This document shows positions 18,021 through 26,599 of a stretch of DNA of 64,000 bases, in pieces. Origin of the DNA: an uncultured Saprospiraceae bacterium (lineage in GTDB: Bacteria; Bacteroidota; Bacteroidia; Chitinophagales; Saprospiraceae); NCBI GenBank assembly GCA_937139495.1, contig CAKZQC010000042.1:54305-118304 (forward strand). Direction: 5' to 3'. Below the pieces are notes generated by a model. The model was not told the DNA's origin. It saw nothing but the letters and a program-made list of their open reading frames with translations, and ran no database searches. The number at the start of each line of letters is the position of its first letter. Position 1 is the stretch's first letter. A program made the translations under genes and the position numbers.

Positions 18021-19199
18021 ATGCAAGAGCAAGACGAACCAAACGAACATAACACCAACGAGCATTTTGATAGAAATCAACGTTGGCGACTAATATTAGG
18101 CAAAAAAGCCGAGCAGGAAGATGAAGAGGCTACGGCACTCAATGCCATGGGTATGGAAATGGACGCTGCCTTAGATTCGCTCTACGAGTCAGGTCAAAAA
18201 GGTGGTTTGGGCAGTTCTGCTCCCAAAGTCAATCGCTGGTTGGGCGATATTCGTAAATACTTCCCTACTGATGTGGTACAAGTCATGCAGCGTGATGCCC
18301 TCGAACGTTTGGGACTCAAAGAAATGCTACTCGAACCCGAAATGTTGGAAGCCGTGGAAGCGGATATACATTTGGTCGGTACCTTGCTTTCGCTCAATCA
18401 CATCATACCTGCCAAAACCAAACAAACGGCTAGAATAGTAGTGCAAAAAGTAGTGGCTCAGCTCCAGAAGAAGCTAGAGCACCCAATGAAAGCAGCCATC
18501 AAAGGAGCATTGAGCCAATCTATCAAAAATAGACGACCACAATACAACGAGATTAATTGGAATCGCACCATTAGAGCCAATCTAAAACACTACCAACCGC
18601 AATACAAGACTATTATTCCGCATCAGCTCATCGGTCTGGGCAGAAAAGGCAACGCCCTCAAAGAGATTATACTTTGTGTGGATCAGAGTGGCTCAATGGC
18701 GAGTTCGGTGGTTTATTCTAGTATTTTTGCGGCGGTTATGGCTTCCTTGCCTGCCGTCAAGACTCAAATGATAGTTTTTGATACAGCGGTAGCGGACTTA
18801 ACAAAAGACCTAGACGATCCTGTTGATTTGCTCTTCGGGACACAGCTCGGAGGCGGTACGGACATCAACAAGGCGTTAGCGTATGTGCAAAAGTGCATCA
18901 CTCGTCCCAAAGATACCATACTAGTTCTTATTTCTGACCTCTATGAGGGCGGAAACGAACGTTCGATGCTTCAGCGAGTACAAGAGATAGCCAAATCTGG
19001 TGTTAATTTTATTACGCTGCTAGCACTCAACGACGAAGGAGCTCCCATGTACGACAAAAGAATAGCAGCCCATTATAATTCCTTCAATATTCCTGTTTTT
19101 GCTTGTTCGCCTGATCTGTTTCCTGATATGATGGCAGCCGCCTTGAAGCGCGAAGATATGCACTATTGGTGTGCTAAAGAAGAGGTGGAAATGAAGTAA
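18021..19199 (+). CDS. VWA-domain protein, partner of the MoxR ATPase
   Basis: A 392-residue cytoplasmic protein. The N-terminal half carries NRWLGDIRKYFPTDVVQVMQ and NEINWNRTIRANLKHYQPQY, conserved in the VWA proteins that pair with YehL-like MoxR ATPases. The C-terminal half is a von Willebrand A domain with a MIDAS motif (CVDQSGSMASS), the threonine of GGGTDIN and the third loop LISDLYEGG, which together bind a divalent metal and a ligand. Its ATPase partner is at 13378-14463 on the opposite strand, so the usual operon is split here. The large DUF5682-type partner seen elsewhere is not in this window. Confidence 0.9.
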   Translation: MQEQDEPNEHNTNEHFDRNQRWRLILGKKAEQEDEEATALNAMGMEMDAALDSLYESGQKGGLGSSAPKVNRWLGDIRKYFPTDVVQVMQRDALERLGLKEMLLEPEMLEAVEADIHLVGTLLSLNHIIPAKTKQTARIVVQKVVAQLQKKLEHPMKAAIKGALSQSIKNRRPQYNEINWNRTIRANLKHYQPQYKTIIPHQLIGLGRKGNALKEIILCVDQSGSMASSVVYSSIFAAVMASLPAVKTQMIVFDTAVADLTKDLDDPVDLLFGTQLGGGTDINKALAYVQKCITRPKDTILVLISDLYEGGNERSMLQRVQEIAKSGVNFITLLALNDEGAPMYDKRIAAHYNSFNIPVFACSPDLFPDMMAAALKREDMHYWCAKEEVEMK

Positions 19200-19284
19200 T
19201 ACGATAAAACCCAATAAAGAAGTGGACTTTGACGCTGGCTTTCATTGATAAAATAAGAGGTAAAAAAATGCTTAATCTTATTTT

Positions 19285-20154
19285 TCAATAGGCATTAGTT
19301 AAATTCTTAGCATCTTGCCATATTAAATAGTAATAATCAGGATTAGATTCCAATTTATCTTGAGGGTCAAAATGATCTTTACAAAGATTTAAAATATCAT
19401 TATTTCCGTATAAGTCAGCAATTACACTAGTGCAAAATTCAAAATCAGATTCTCCTTGTTCATTTTCAATTTCGCCTTCCAAGGAAGTAATTCCTATTAC
19501 ATTGTTCCACTTTTGCCCCACATTGAAAGCTGTTTCAAAAACAGCTAATATACCTTTCGAAAAATTAGTAGCAAGACCAATTCGTAACCTTTTTTCTGAA
19601 TTAAATTTGCTCTTTAACCCTACATCTACAAAAAAATCAGTATCTCCCGTTGTTGTTATTTTGAATGAAGGAGTCCATTGTTCGTCTTCATATGGTAGAT
19701 AGGTGGAATGCCAGCCGATTTTTCTAAAAAAAATAGCCCAAGACAATTCTAGTTTAGATAAATATTGGACACCTTCAAATAGATACTTTTTGTTTGAGTT
19801 AGATTTGGAAATAGACAACTCTGCATTTTTCTCAGCCAGTTGTTTCCATCCTTCTAATATTTCTACACTATATTTATAAGGATTTTTATCTATTTCCGAA
19901 GCACAGTTTTCACAAAGCCAAATCCCATTGTCAAATCCTTTTCTTTTTTCTGATGTCAAATTATGATTATATCTAGGTCCATTTTTAGCAGCAGCAGTAA
20001 TGTGTGCTGCTACACCAATTTTAGTCGATTTCAATTTATTGACATTTGGACCAATTGTTATTATTGAACAATTGGGATTCGAACACTTATACGCTACTCG
20101 TTCAGCTAAAATATTCTTTGTTTTTGGTGTAAAGTTATCTCTGTTATCTCTCAT
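19285..20154 (-). CDS. HNH nuclease with a degenerate PD-(D/E)XK-like domain
   Basis: A 289-residue protein with two parts. Residues 20-110 form an HNH zinc nuclease domain of the type found in phage-defence and mobile contexts: C24-x4-C29, AAH51, FDN76GIWLC81ENC84, then SVEILEGWKQLAE. Residues 130-190 match the layout of a PD-(D/E)XK-like domain (SKLELSWAIFF, then TPSFKI, then FFVDVGL), but the expected PDF is PSF and the expected EVK is DVG, so the catalytic Asp and Lys are lost. The gene is A+T-richer than its neighbours and stands alone on the minus strand, consistent with acquisition. A defence role is inferred. Confidence 0.7.
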   Translation of the reverse strand: MRDNRDNFTPKTKNILAERVAYKCSNPNCSIITIGPNVNKLKSTKIGVAAHITAAAKNGPRYNHNLTSEKRKGFDNGIWLCENCASEIDKNPYKYSVEILEGWKQLAEKNAELSISKSNSNKKYLFEGVQYLSKLELSWAIFFRKIGWHSTYLPYEDEQWTPSFKITTTGDTDFFVDVGLKSKFNSEKRLRIGLATNFSKGILAVFETAFNVGQKWNNVIGITSLEGEIENEQGESDFEFCTSVIADLYGNNDILNLCKDHFDPQDKLESNPDYYYLIWQDAKNLTNAY

Positions 20155-20195
20155 TATATTTAAATCTTAAAGATGATCTAGTTTCTAATTGAATC

Positions 20196-21065
20196 CTAAT
20201 AAGTCTTAGTCATATCAACAGGCACGGCAATAATAAAATCTGCCTTGCCTTTGTGTTCAATCTCCATTTTTTCTACATTATCTTGCTCCACGGTCGTGAT
20301 GGTCATAATATTGAGGTCAGGATTAAGCAGACGCAAGTAATAGACGATACCCTCTTTATTATCGGAGTGATAGGATCCATTGAAGTGCAGAAATAGATTG
20401 GAAGGCAAAAAGTGAGCATAGATAAAATGTGCCATCGTGGCATCTTTGAGCATCTGAGCTTGCGGATAACGCTCTGGGTGTTCATTGCCCATTTCCTTGC
20501 TATCTTCTAGCATCTTGCTGTAGCAATCAATCTTATAGTTCTCTTGTATCGGTAGGGGCGGCAAATAGCCCTTAGAATAGTCAGGCAATACATTGAGCTT
20601 CTCCAGTCCTTGTTTGTACACCATAGAAGCATATCGACGAGGGATATTACTAGCAATGAAAGCCAATGAATTTTCCTTAGCGAAAGTAACCAATGGTTTG
20701 TAATCGGTTTGGTAGTTGTTCCAAAGACGTGCTTCGGACTCAAAGCTACGTTCGGAAATCATGCCCAAAAAATACTCGTTGAGCAATATTTGATTGTCCG
20801 ACTCAAACATTTCGGCTCCCAATACTAGCTTTTCGCCTTTTTGGGTGTATAAATCTCTAGTCAATTGTAGCTGTAGCCAATGGCAGATAGGATTGTTATG
20901 TAGTTCGCCAAAGAAAACAATATCGGCTTTTTTCACCTGTTTGAGTAGCTTCTCATAGCTACTATTGGAACCTTTGTGATTATACACCTTGTAGGCGTAA
21001 GGTTGAGCAAAAGCAGCTCCCATAGAGCCAATAAATAAAGCCACAGAAAATAGTATAGAACGCAT
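20196..21065 (-). CDS. ChaN-like haem-binding family protein
   Basis: A 289-residue exported protein of the ChaN/Tiki-like fold. The ATG at 21065 gives a clean signal peptide ending AAFAQ; the longer frame starts with TTG. Family motifs are present: VFFGELHNNPICHWLQ (the EXXH-type GELH site), LVLGAEMFESDNQ, FIASNIPRRYASMVY and LFLHFNGSYHSDNKEGI. ChaN proteins are implicated in haem binding and iron regulation. Here no iron-uptake genes are adjacent, so the substrate is unknown. Confidence 0.85.
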   Translation of the reverse strand: MRSILFSVALFIGSMGAAFAQPYAYKVYNHKGSNSSYEKLLKQVKKADIVFFGELHNNPICHWLQLQLTRDLYTQKGEKLVLGAEMFESDNQILLNEYFLGMISERSFESEARLWNNYQTDYKPLVTFAKENSLAFIASNIPRRYASMVYKQGLEKLNVLPDYSKGYLPPLPIQENYKIDCYSKMLEDSKEMGNEHPERYPQAQMLKDATMAHFIYAHFLPSNLFLHFNGSYHSDNKEGIVYYLRLLNPDLNIMTITTVEQDNVEKMEIEHKGKADFIIAVPVDMTKTY

Positions 21066-21390
21066 AAGTAGGTTGATTTGAATGGTAAAAGTAAAATCTG
21101 CTAAAATTTGCCGTTTGAGTAAATCTCGTAGAAGGCTACCCAATGAAGACTATCAACAAGACTAGTAGCAAAGGCAAAATAAGCAATGTTTTAGGTCTTA
21201 TAGCAAATATTAGACCTTGATAGACCAAAGATAAAACAGAAGTTCGATTTAAGTGAAATATAGCACACAAATCTCTAATATAAAAACAGAATAGAAAAGT
21301 ACCTTAAAAAAAATTCATAAAACACTATAAATCAACTATTTGTATCAATAATTAAATTATAAATCATTAGGGATAAAGGCGGTTTTTTTG

Positions 21391-21398
21391 TATCTTTG
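21391..21398 (+). promoter_or_regulatory. Bacteroidota -7 element upstream of gyrA
   Basis: TATCTTTG is a perfect TAnnTTTG match, 63 bases before the gyrA start. A weak -33 (TTAG, 21367-21370) lies 20 bases upstream. The rest of the divergent gap 21066-21461 has no gene that I can support. Confidence 0.65.
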
Positions 21399-21461
21399 TG
21401 TTCGCCTTTAGGGGCAGCTTTTTTCAATAGTACAATTAGTCTAATAAGATAGTTAATATTT

Positions 21462-24077
21462 ATGGATTCTAACCAAAGAATAATTCCAATCAACATTGAG
21501 GACGAAATGAAAAGTGCCTACATCGATTATTCGATGTCTGTCATTGTTTCGAGAGCCCTACCTGATGTTAGAGATGGACTCAAGCCCGTACACCGACGGG
21601 TACTTTACGGTATGTCTCAACTGGGACTAACCTACAATAAATCACACAAGAAATCTGCTCGTATTGTTGGAGAAGTATTGGGTAAGTATCACCCACACGG
21701 CGATAGTTCTGTTTATGATACGATGGTACGTATGGCTCAAGATTGGTCGTTACGTTATCCGTTGGTCAATGGACAAGGTAACTTTGGTTCTGTAGATGGA
21801 GATAGCCCTGCGGCTATGCGTTATACAGAAGCAAGACTAGAGAAAATATCTGCAGAAATTCTCAATGATTTGGAGAAAGAAACGGTTGATTATCAGTATA
21901 ATTTTGATGATACGCTACAAGAACCAACGGTATTGCCTACCAAGATACCAGCACTGCTGGTTAATGGTGCATCAGGTATTGCTGTAGGTATGGCTACCAA
22001 TATGTTACCGCATAACTTGACTGAAATCATCAATGGCATTGTTGCTTATATCGACAATCCAGAGTTGACAGTTGATGACTTGATGGAACACGTTTCTGCA
22101 CCCGATTTTCCCACAGGAGGAACTATCTACGGGGTAGAGGGAGTACGCAGTGCGTTCGAAACAGGTAGAGGACGTGTCGTAGTACGTGGCAAATCCAATA
22201 TTGATATTATGAAAAATGGTAAAGAACGTATCATTATTCATGAAATTCCTTACCAAGTCAATAAGGCATCTTTAATCATAAAGATGGCAGAATTGGTCAA
22301 TAACAAAAAAATAGAAGGCATATCAGATATTCGTGATGAATCGGATAGAAATGGTATGCGTATCGTGATAGAACTCAAAAGAGATGTATCTGCCAATGTA
22401 GTATTGAGCAAGTTATACAAATACTCTCCTTTGCAGTCTTCTTTTGGTGTCAATAATATCTGTTTGGTTGATGGTCGTCCTAGACTATTGAGCCTCAAAG
22501 AAATCATAGCCGAGTTTGTTAAATTCCGTTTGGAAGTAATTCTAAAAAGAGCCATTTTTGACAAAAAGAAAGCAGAAAAAAGAGCCTTGATTGTTCAGGG
22601 TTTGTTGGCAGCGTTGGACAGATTGGACGAAATCATTACATTGATTAGAGCGTCTAAGAATGGAGAGGAAGCCAAAAAAGGTTTGATGGAGTTTGATTTC
22701 ACGCCTAAAGGTGATGCACTAGATAGCTTCTTGGGGCAATACCCACTAGAAGGTAATCGTCTGTCAGAAGATCAAGCCAAAGCAATTTTGGATATGCGTT
22801 TGCAACGTTTGACTGGTCTCGAAAGAGATAAGTTGATTGGAGAATACGAAGAGTTGATGGCTTTGTTGACTGACCTCAATGATATTATTGATAATGAAAG
22901 CAGACGTTACGAAATCGTACGAGAAGAATTGGCGGAAGTTAAGGACAAATACGGTGACGAAAGACGTACCGATATTACTTTTGCAGAAGGTGAAATTTCT
23001 ATCGAAGATATGATCGAAAATGAGCAAGTAGTGGTTACTATTTCTCACTTGGGTTATATCAAGCGTACGCCTGTAGCCGAATACCGTACTCAAACAAGAG
23101 GTGGTGTAGGCGCTCAGTCTGCCAAGACTAGAGATGAAGATTTTGTAGAGCATATTTTCGTGACCGATACACACAATTATTTGCTGTTGTTTACCGCAAA
23201 GGGTCGTTGTCATTGGTTGAGAGTGTATGAAGTACCCAAAGGTGCAAAAGCATCTAAAGGACGTGCGATACAGAACTTATTGCAACTCGAAGAGGGCGAC
23301 AAAATTAAGGCATACATTCCTATCAAGGATTTGAAAGATGAAGAGTTTTTGGTTTCGCACAATTTGATTTTTGCTACCAAAAACGGAATTGTCAAGAAAA
23401 CAGATGTAACGGCTTACTCTCGTCCTCGTACCAATGGTGTCAATGCCATTACGATTAGAGAAGATGATGAACTCATCGAAGTTAAATTGACAAACGGAAA
23501 TACTGAAATCTTCTTAGCTACTCGCTACGGCAAAGCCATTCGTTTCCACGAACAAGATGTACGTGCTGTCGGTAGAACAGCAACAGGTGTCAAAGGTATT
23601 ACGCTACCAGAAGCGGACAACTATGTAGTCGGTATGGTTTGTGTCGCTTCCGACAATGAAAGTGCTACTATATTGGTACTCTCTGAGAACGGAATTGGTA
23701 AAAGAACGGTACTAGATGCTTATAGAGTACAAACTAGAGGTGGAAAAGGTACTAAAACGATGAATATTACCGATAAAACAGGTCGTTTGGTCGCTATGAA
23801 ATCCGCTACGGAAGATGATGATTTAGTAATTATCAACAAATCTGGCATTACCATTCGTTTGGCAGTGAAAAACGTACCGACTTCGGGGCGTGCTACACAA
23901 GGTGTCAAATTGATTAGCTTACGCAAAAAAGATTCTATTGCAGATGTAGGTTTGATTGTAGATGGTCAACTTGAAGAAGACGAGATTGTCGAAGAAGGGT
24001 TGGAACACTTGGCAGAAGAAAATGCAACACCACAAGTAACAGGTAGTGTTGATGATAATGCCGACGAAGAAGAATAA
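21462..24077 (+). CDS. gyrA: DNA gyrase subunit A
   Basis: The breakage-reunion subunit of DNA gyrase (871 residues), which with GyrB introduces negative supercoils. The catalytic tyrosine is Y121 (AAMRYTEARL). The quinolone-determining region reads HPHGDSSVYDTM with Ser82 and Asp86 in the positions that are mutated in resistance, so it looks wild-type. The C-terminal DNA-wrapping domain contains the GyrA-box-like QTRGGKG (with a second related QTRGGVG) and an acidic tail ending ADEEE. The gene has its own promoter and terminator. Confidence 0.98.
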   Translation: MDSNQRIIPINIEDEMKSAYIDYSMSVIVSRALPDVRDGLKPVHRRVLYGMSQLGLTYNKSHKKSARIVGEVLGKYHPHGDSSVYDTMVRMAQDWSLRYPLVNGQGNFGSVDGDSPAAMRYTEARLEKISAEILNDLEKETVDYQYNFDDTLQEPTVLPTKIPALLVNGASGIAVGMATNMLPHNLTEIINGIVAYIDNPELTVDDLMEHVSAPDFPTGGTIYGVEGVRSAFETGRGRVVVRGKSNIDIMKNGKERIIIHEIPYQVNKASLIIKMAELVNNKKIEGISDIRDESDRNGMRIVIELKRDVSANVVLSKLYKYSPLQSSFGVNNICLVDGRPRLLSLKEIIAEFVKFRLEVILKRAIFDKKKAEKRALIVQGLLAALDRLDEIITLIRASKNGEEAKKGLMEFDFTPKGDALDSFLGQYPLEGNRLSEDQAKAILDMRLQRLTGLERDKLIGEYEELMALLTDLNDIIDNESRRYEIVREELAEVKDKYGDERRTDITFAEGEISIEDMIENEQVVVTISHLGYIKRTPVAEYRTQTRGGVGAQSAKTRDEDFVEHIFVTDTHNYLLLFTAKGRCHWLRVYEVPKGAKASKGRAIQNLLQLEEGDKIKAYIPIKDLKDEEFLVSHNLIFATKNGIVKKTDVTAYSRPRTNGVNAITIREDDELIEVKLTNGNTEIFLATRYGKAIRFHEQDVRAVGRTATGVKGITLPEADNYVVGMVCVASDNESATILVLSENGIGKRTVLDAYRVQTRGGKGTKTMNITDKTGRLVAMKSATEDDDLVIINKSGITIRLAVKNVPTSGRATQGVKLISLRKKDSIADVGLIVDGQLEEDEIVEEGLEHLAEENATPQVTGSVDDNADEEE

Positions 24078-24105
24078 ACAAGACTAGAAGAATAGTTGAT
24101 ATTAT

Positions 24106-24140
24106 AAACAGTCTGCCAATCCATTTGGCAGACTGTTTTT
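24106..24140 (+). terminator. Intrinsic terminator after gyrA
   Basis: Arm aaacagtctgccaa (24106-24119) pairs with ttggcagactgttt (24125-24138), followed by a T-tract. Confidence 0.88.
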
Positions 24141-24330
24141 TGCTTACGGCGTAATTGCCAAAATTTCGCACTGAAAATCATAATAGTAGGGGAGTTGGCA
24201 AGATATTTTCTAATAAACAGACAAGAACCAAAAATAACTTTTAAGTTAGAGCAGTAACAACTTACTTGTTTAGCAATGAAGTTGTTCAACTTATTTCATT
24301 CATTTATCACTAACATTATATTTAATTAGT

Positions 24331-25641
24331 ATGAAAAAACTTTTCTTAGGCTTACTATCAGTAGCAGTAAGCACGAGTGCTATGGCACAAAAAAATCCTA
24401 AATCAGCTTTGTCTAATGCCAGTATGAACTTGGAAATTTATACAGCTGATAGTAAATTGACCAAAAACCTGCTAGAGGCAAAAGAGGATATTGATTACGC
24501 ATCGACACACGAACAAACAAAAGACAATCCTAAAGTATGGAGATATAGAGGGCAAATTTATAATAGTATTGCCGCTAATCCAGCACTAAAGAAAGACGAA
24601 AAAACAGCTCCCATCAAAGCACTTCAATCGTTCACGAAAGCGTGGGAGCTAGATGTAGAAAAACTCAAAGAAAAAGGCAAGCCTGTTACTAAAATAGGTG
24701 GAAAAGCAGATTACAAAATGGGCTTTGAGAAAGTAGCCAGTGCGTTGTACAATACAGGTGCAGAGGCTTACAATAACAAAGAGTATGAATTGGCGTATGC
24801 TTGTTTTAGTGGCATACAAAAAATAGCTCCTTTGACTAACGAAGGTTTGAGCAAACGTCCTGTCAATTTGATTACGCCCAACAAAATCAACCTAGAGCAA
24901 GAAGGTGCTAGATTGGGTGGCATTTCAGCTACTTATATGGGCAGCTGCGAGGAAGCAGAGCGTTTATTATTACCTTTGCTAGAAGGTGGAAAGGTTGCAG
25001 AAGCTTCTATTCCAGCTACTTATAGCCTTATCGCTAACTGCTACGATAAGGGTGGAAATAGCTCAAAAGCAAAAGAAATTGTAGCTAAAGCACGCAAAAA
25101 ATACCCAACAAATCAGAGTTTGTTAGTGGCTGAAATCAACTTTGCGCTTAAAGATGGCAATTTGGCTGCTATTGAAAGTAAATTGAAGCAAGCGGTAGAA
25201 GGAGACAAGGAAAACGTAGAATTACACTTTGTATTGGGTAATGTATATGATGAATTGTTCCGTACGAAAATGGAAGAAGGTAAAAGAAAAGAAGCTGCTG
25301 AGTTTTTTGGCAAAGCAGTGGATTGGTACAAAAAAGCTGCTAATCTAGATGCCAAGCATTTTAATACGGCTTATAGCTTAGGTGCTATTTATGTCAACTA
25401 CTCAAACACCGTAGTAAAAGACATCAACGAAATTACAGATTTTAATTCGCCTAAACTGAAAAGCTTAGAAACAGAATATCAAGATCTATTGTCAAGTGCG
25501 CTAAAATATTTATTGGCAGCAGAATCTATCAACAAAGAAGACTTGGGTACCGCAATAGCACTCAAAGAAGTATATGCACGTCAGCAAAACGAAGAGAAAG
25601 CTATGGAGTATAGCAAGCGTGTAAAAGAATTGCAAAAATAA
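24331..25641 (+). CDS. Exported TPR-repeat protein
   Basis: A 436-residue periplasmic protein with a signal peptide ending SAMAQ and TPR-like helix pairs over most of its length (for example VWRYRGQIYNSIA, ALYNTGAEAYNNKEYELAY, LHFVLGNVYDELF, FNTAYSLGAIYVNYS). Such repeats make a protein-binding scaffold. As I recall, a TPR gene directly downstream of gyrA is seen in other Bacteroidota, which suggests a conserved pair, but no specific role is known to me. A terminator lies between the two, so they are separate transcripts. Confidence 0.85.
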   Translation: MKKLFLGLLSVAVSTSAMAQKNPKSALSNASMNLEIYTADSKLTKNLLEAKEDIDYASTHEQTKDNPKVWRYRGQIYNSIAANPALKKDEKTAPIKALQSFTKAWELDVEKLKEKGKPVTKIGGKADYKMGFEKVASALYNTGAEAYNNKEYELAYACFSGIQKIAPLTNEGLSKRPVNLITPNKINLEQEGARLGGISATYMGSCEEAERLLLPLLEGGKVAEASIPATYSLIANCYDKGGNSSKAKEIVAKARKKYPTNQSLLVAEINFALKDGNLAAIESKLKQAVEGDKENVELHFVLGNVYDELFRTKMEEGKRKEAAEFFGKAVDWYKKAANLDAKHFNTAYSLGAIYVNYSNTVVKDINEITDFNSPKLKSLETEYQDLLSSALKYLLAAESINKEDLGTAIALKEVYARQQNEEKAMEYSKRVKELQK

Positions 25642-25663
25642 TTTTTAGCATACAGACTACTCT

Positions 25664-25694
25664 AAGGGGACAAGTTAACGCTTGTCCCTTTAAT
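25664..25694 (+). terminator. Intrinsic terminator after the TPR gene
   Basis: Stem gggacaag (25667-25674) with cttgtccc (25681-25688), extended by A/T pairs and a T run. Confidence 0.75.
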
Positions 25695-25912
25695 TGTTCC
25701 AAACTTCTATTTAACATAATATAAATTATAGGCAAAATGTGGTATTTGCGATAAATAGAGGCTTTTACTTAGTATTTGCTTAAAAATCGGCAAATGCTTG
25801 TAGAATTATATTTGTTCTGTCCGATGAAAAATTAGGCAGAGATAAACAGAGCTGTACTTTTGACTCGCTAATTTTTTTGAGCTCAAAAAAATGGCAATCT
25901 CACAAACAAACA

Positions 25913-25945
25913 TTTGGAGTATTTGAACATTATATAGTAGCTTTG
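25913..25945 (+). promoter_or_regulatory. Bacteroidota promoter before the 26002 lipoprotein
   Basis: TTTG (25913-25916) is followed after 21 bases by TAGCTTTG (25938-25945), a perfect -7 element. The spacing is in the accepted range. The ATG at 26002 lies 57 bases downstream. Otherwise the gap 25695-25912 shows nothing. Confidence 0.7.
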
Positions 25946-26001
25946 TGGTTTCACTTGAAATACTAAACAGTCTTTCTCAATCCAACCAAAAACAATTATT
26001 C

Positions 26002-26457
26002 ATGAAATTTACAACCACGTTACTTTTAGCAATTTTTTCTATGCTTGCTATTTCTTGCGAGCAAGACCCTATTGAGCAGCCAGAAGCCAAATCGGTAACC
26101 ATCAACCGAATTGATGTACTTAGCTACCGAACAGGCTCTTATGATTTCAATAATGACCCTGATGTATATATCAATTTGATTGAAGTAATTGCGAGCAATC
26201 CAGCCAAAGGATTTACAACCAATGTAGTCAGTGATGCAGCACAAGGTACGGTATTGGAATATCAGACCAATTTTACAACCTCGGATTTTGATGCCGAATG
26301 GGATTTGTTATTGTATGATTATGATGCTGGAGATGCCGATGATTATATAGATGGAGGAACATTTGATTTTAGAAAATTTGTAGAAGATAGACCTGCAACA
26401 ATTGCATTCAATGGTCCTACGTTGAGTGTAGAATTAGTGGTACAGTGGAATGACTAA
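26002..26457 (+). CDS. Lipoprotein with C2-like calcium-binding pattern
   Basis: A 151-residue lipoprotein (lipobox LAISC). The ATG at 26002 is chosen over an upstream GTG because it starts the signal peptide. The mature part reads SVTINRIDVLSY, then NNDPDVYINL, then a run WDLLLYDYDAGDADDYIDGG. Asp-rich loops spaced this way, with DPDVY and DYDAGDADDYI, resemble the two calcium-binding loops of a C2 domain. I infer a small surface C2-like domain; the fold is not proven. Confidence 0.75.
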   Translation: MKFTTTLLLAIFSMLAISCEQDPIEQPEAKSVTINRIDVLSYRTGSYDFNNDPDVYINLIEVIASNPAKGFTTNVVSDAAQGTVLEYQTNFTTSDFDAEWDLLLYDYDAGDADDYIDGGTFDFRKFVEDRPATIAFNGPTLSVELVVQWND

Positions 26458-26555
26458 CTAAGCACTAGACAAAACTATTAAAATCACCCCTCTCCCTCTT
26501 TTGGTATCCTATGGGCTTTAACAAAGCTGTTTTTCTTACTACCAAAAAAAAAATG

Positions 26556-26563
26556 TACTTTTG
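26556..26563 (+). promoter_or_regulatory. Bacteroidota -7 element before the subtilase gene
   Basis: TACTTTTG matches TAnnTTTG exactly and lies 36 bases before the ATG at 26600. The -33 position is only T-rich. Confidence 0.5.
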
Positions 26564-26599
26564 ATAGCTTTTTATCACTAGCACTACAACACAACACTA

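Noticed and set aside
20070..20090. A tRNA-like T-loop (GTTCGAATCCC on the minus strand)
   Set aside because: The flanks do not form a T-stem or any cloverleaf, and the bases are explained by the CSNPNC codons of the HNH gene.
22764..23213. A 149-codon frame on the minus strand inside gyrA
   Set aside because: It is wholly antisense to a strongly conserved gene, has no family features, and arises from the codon use of gyrA.
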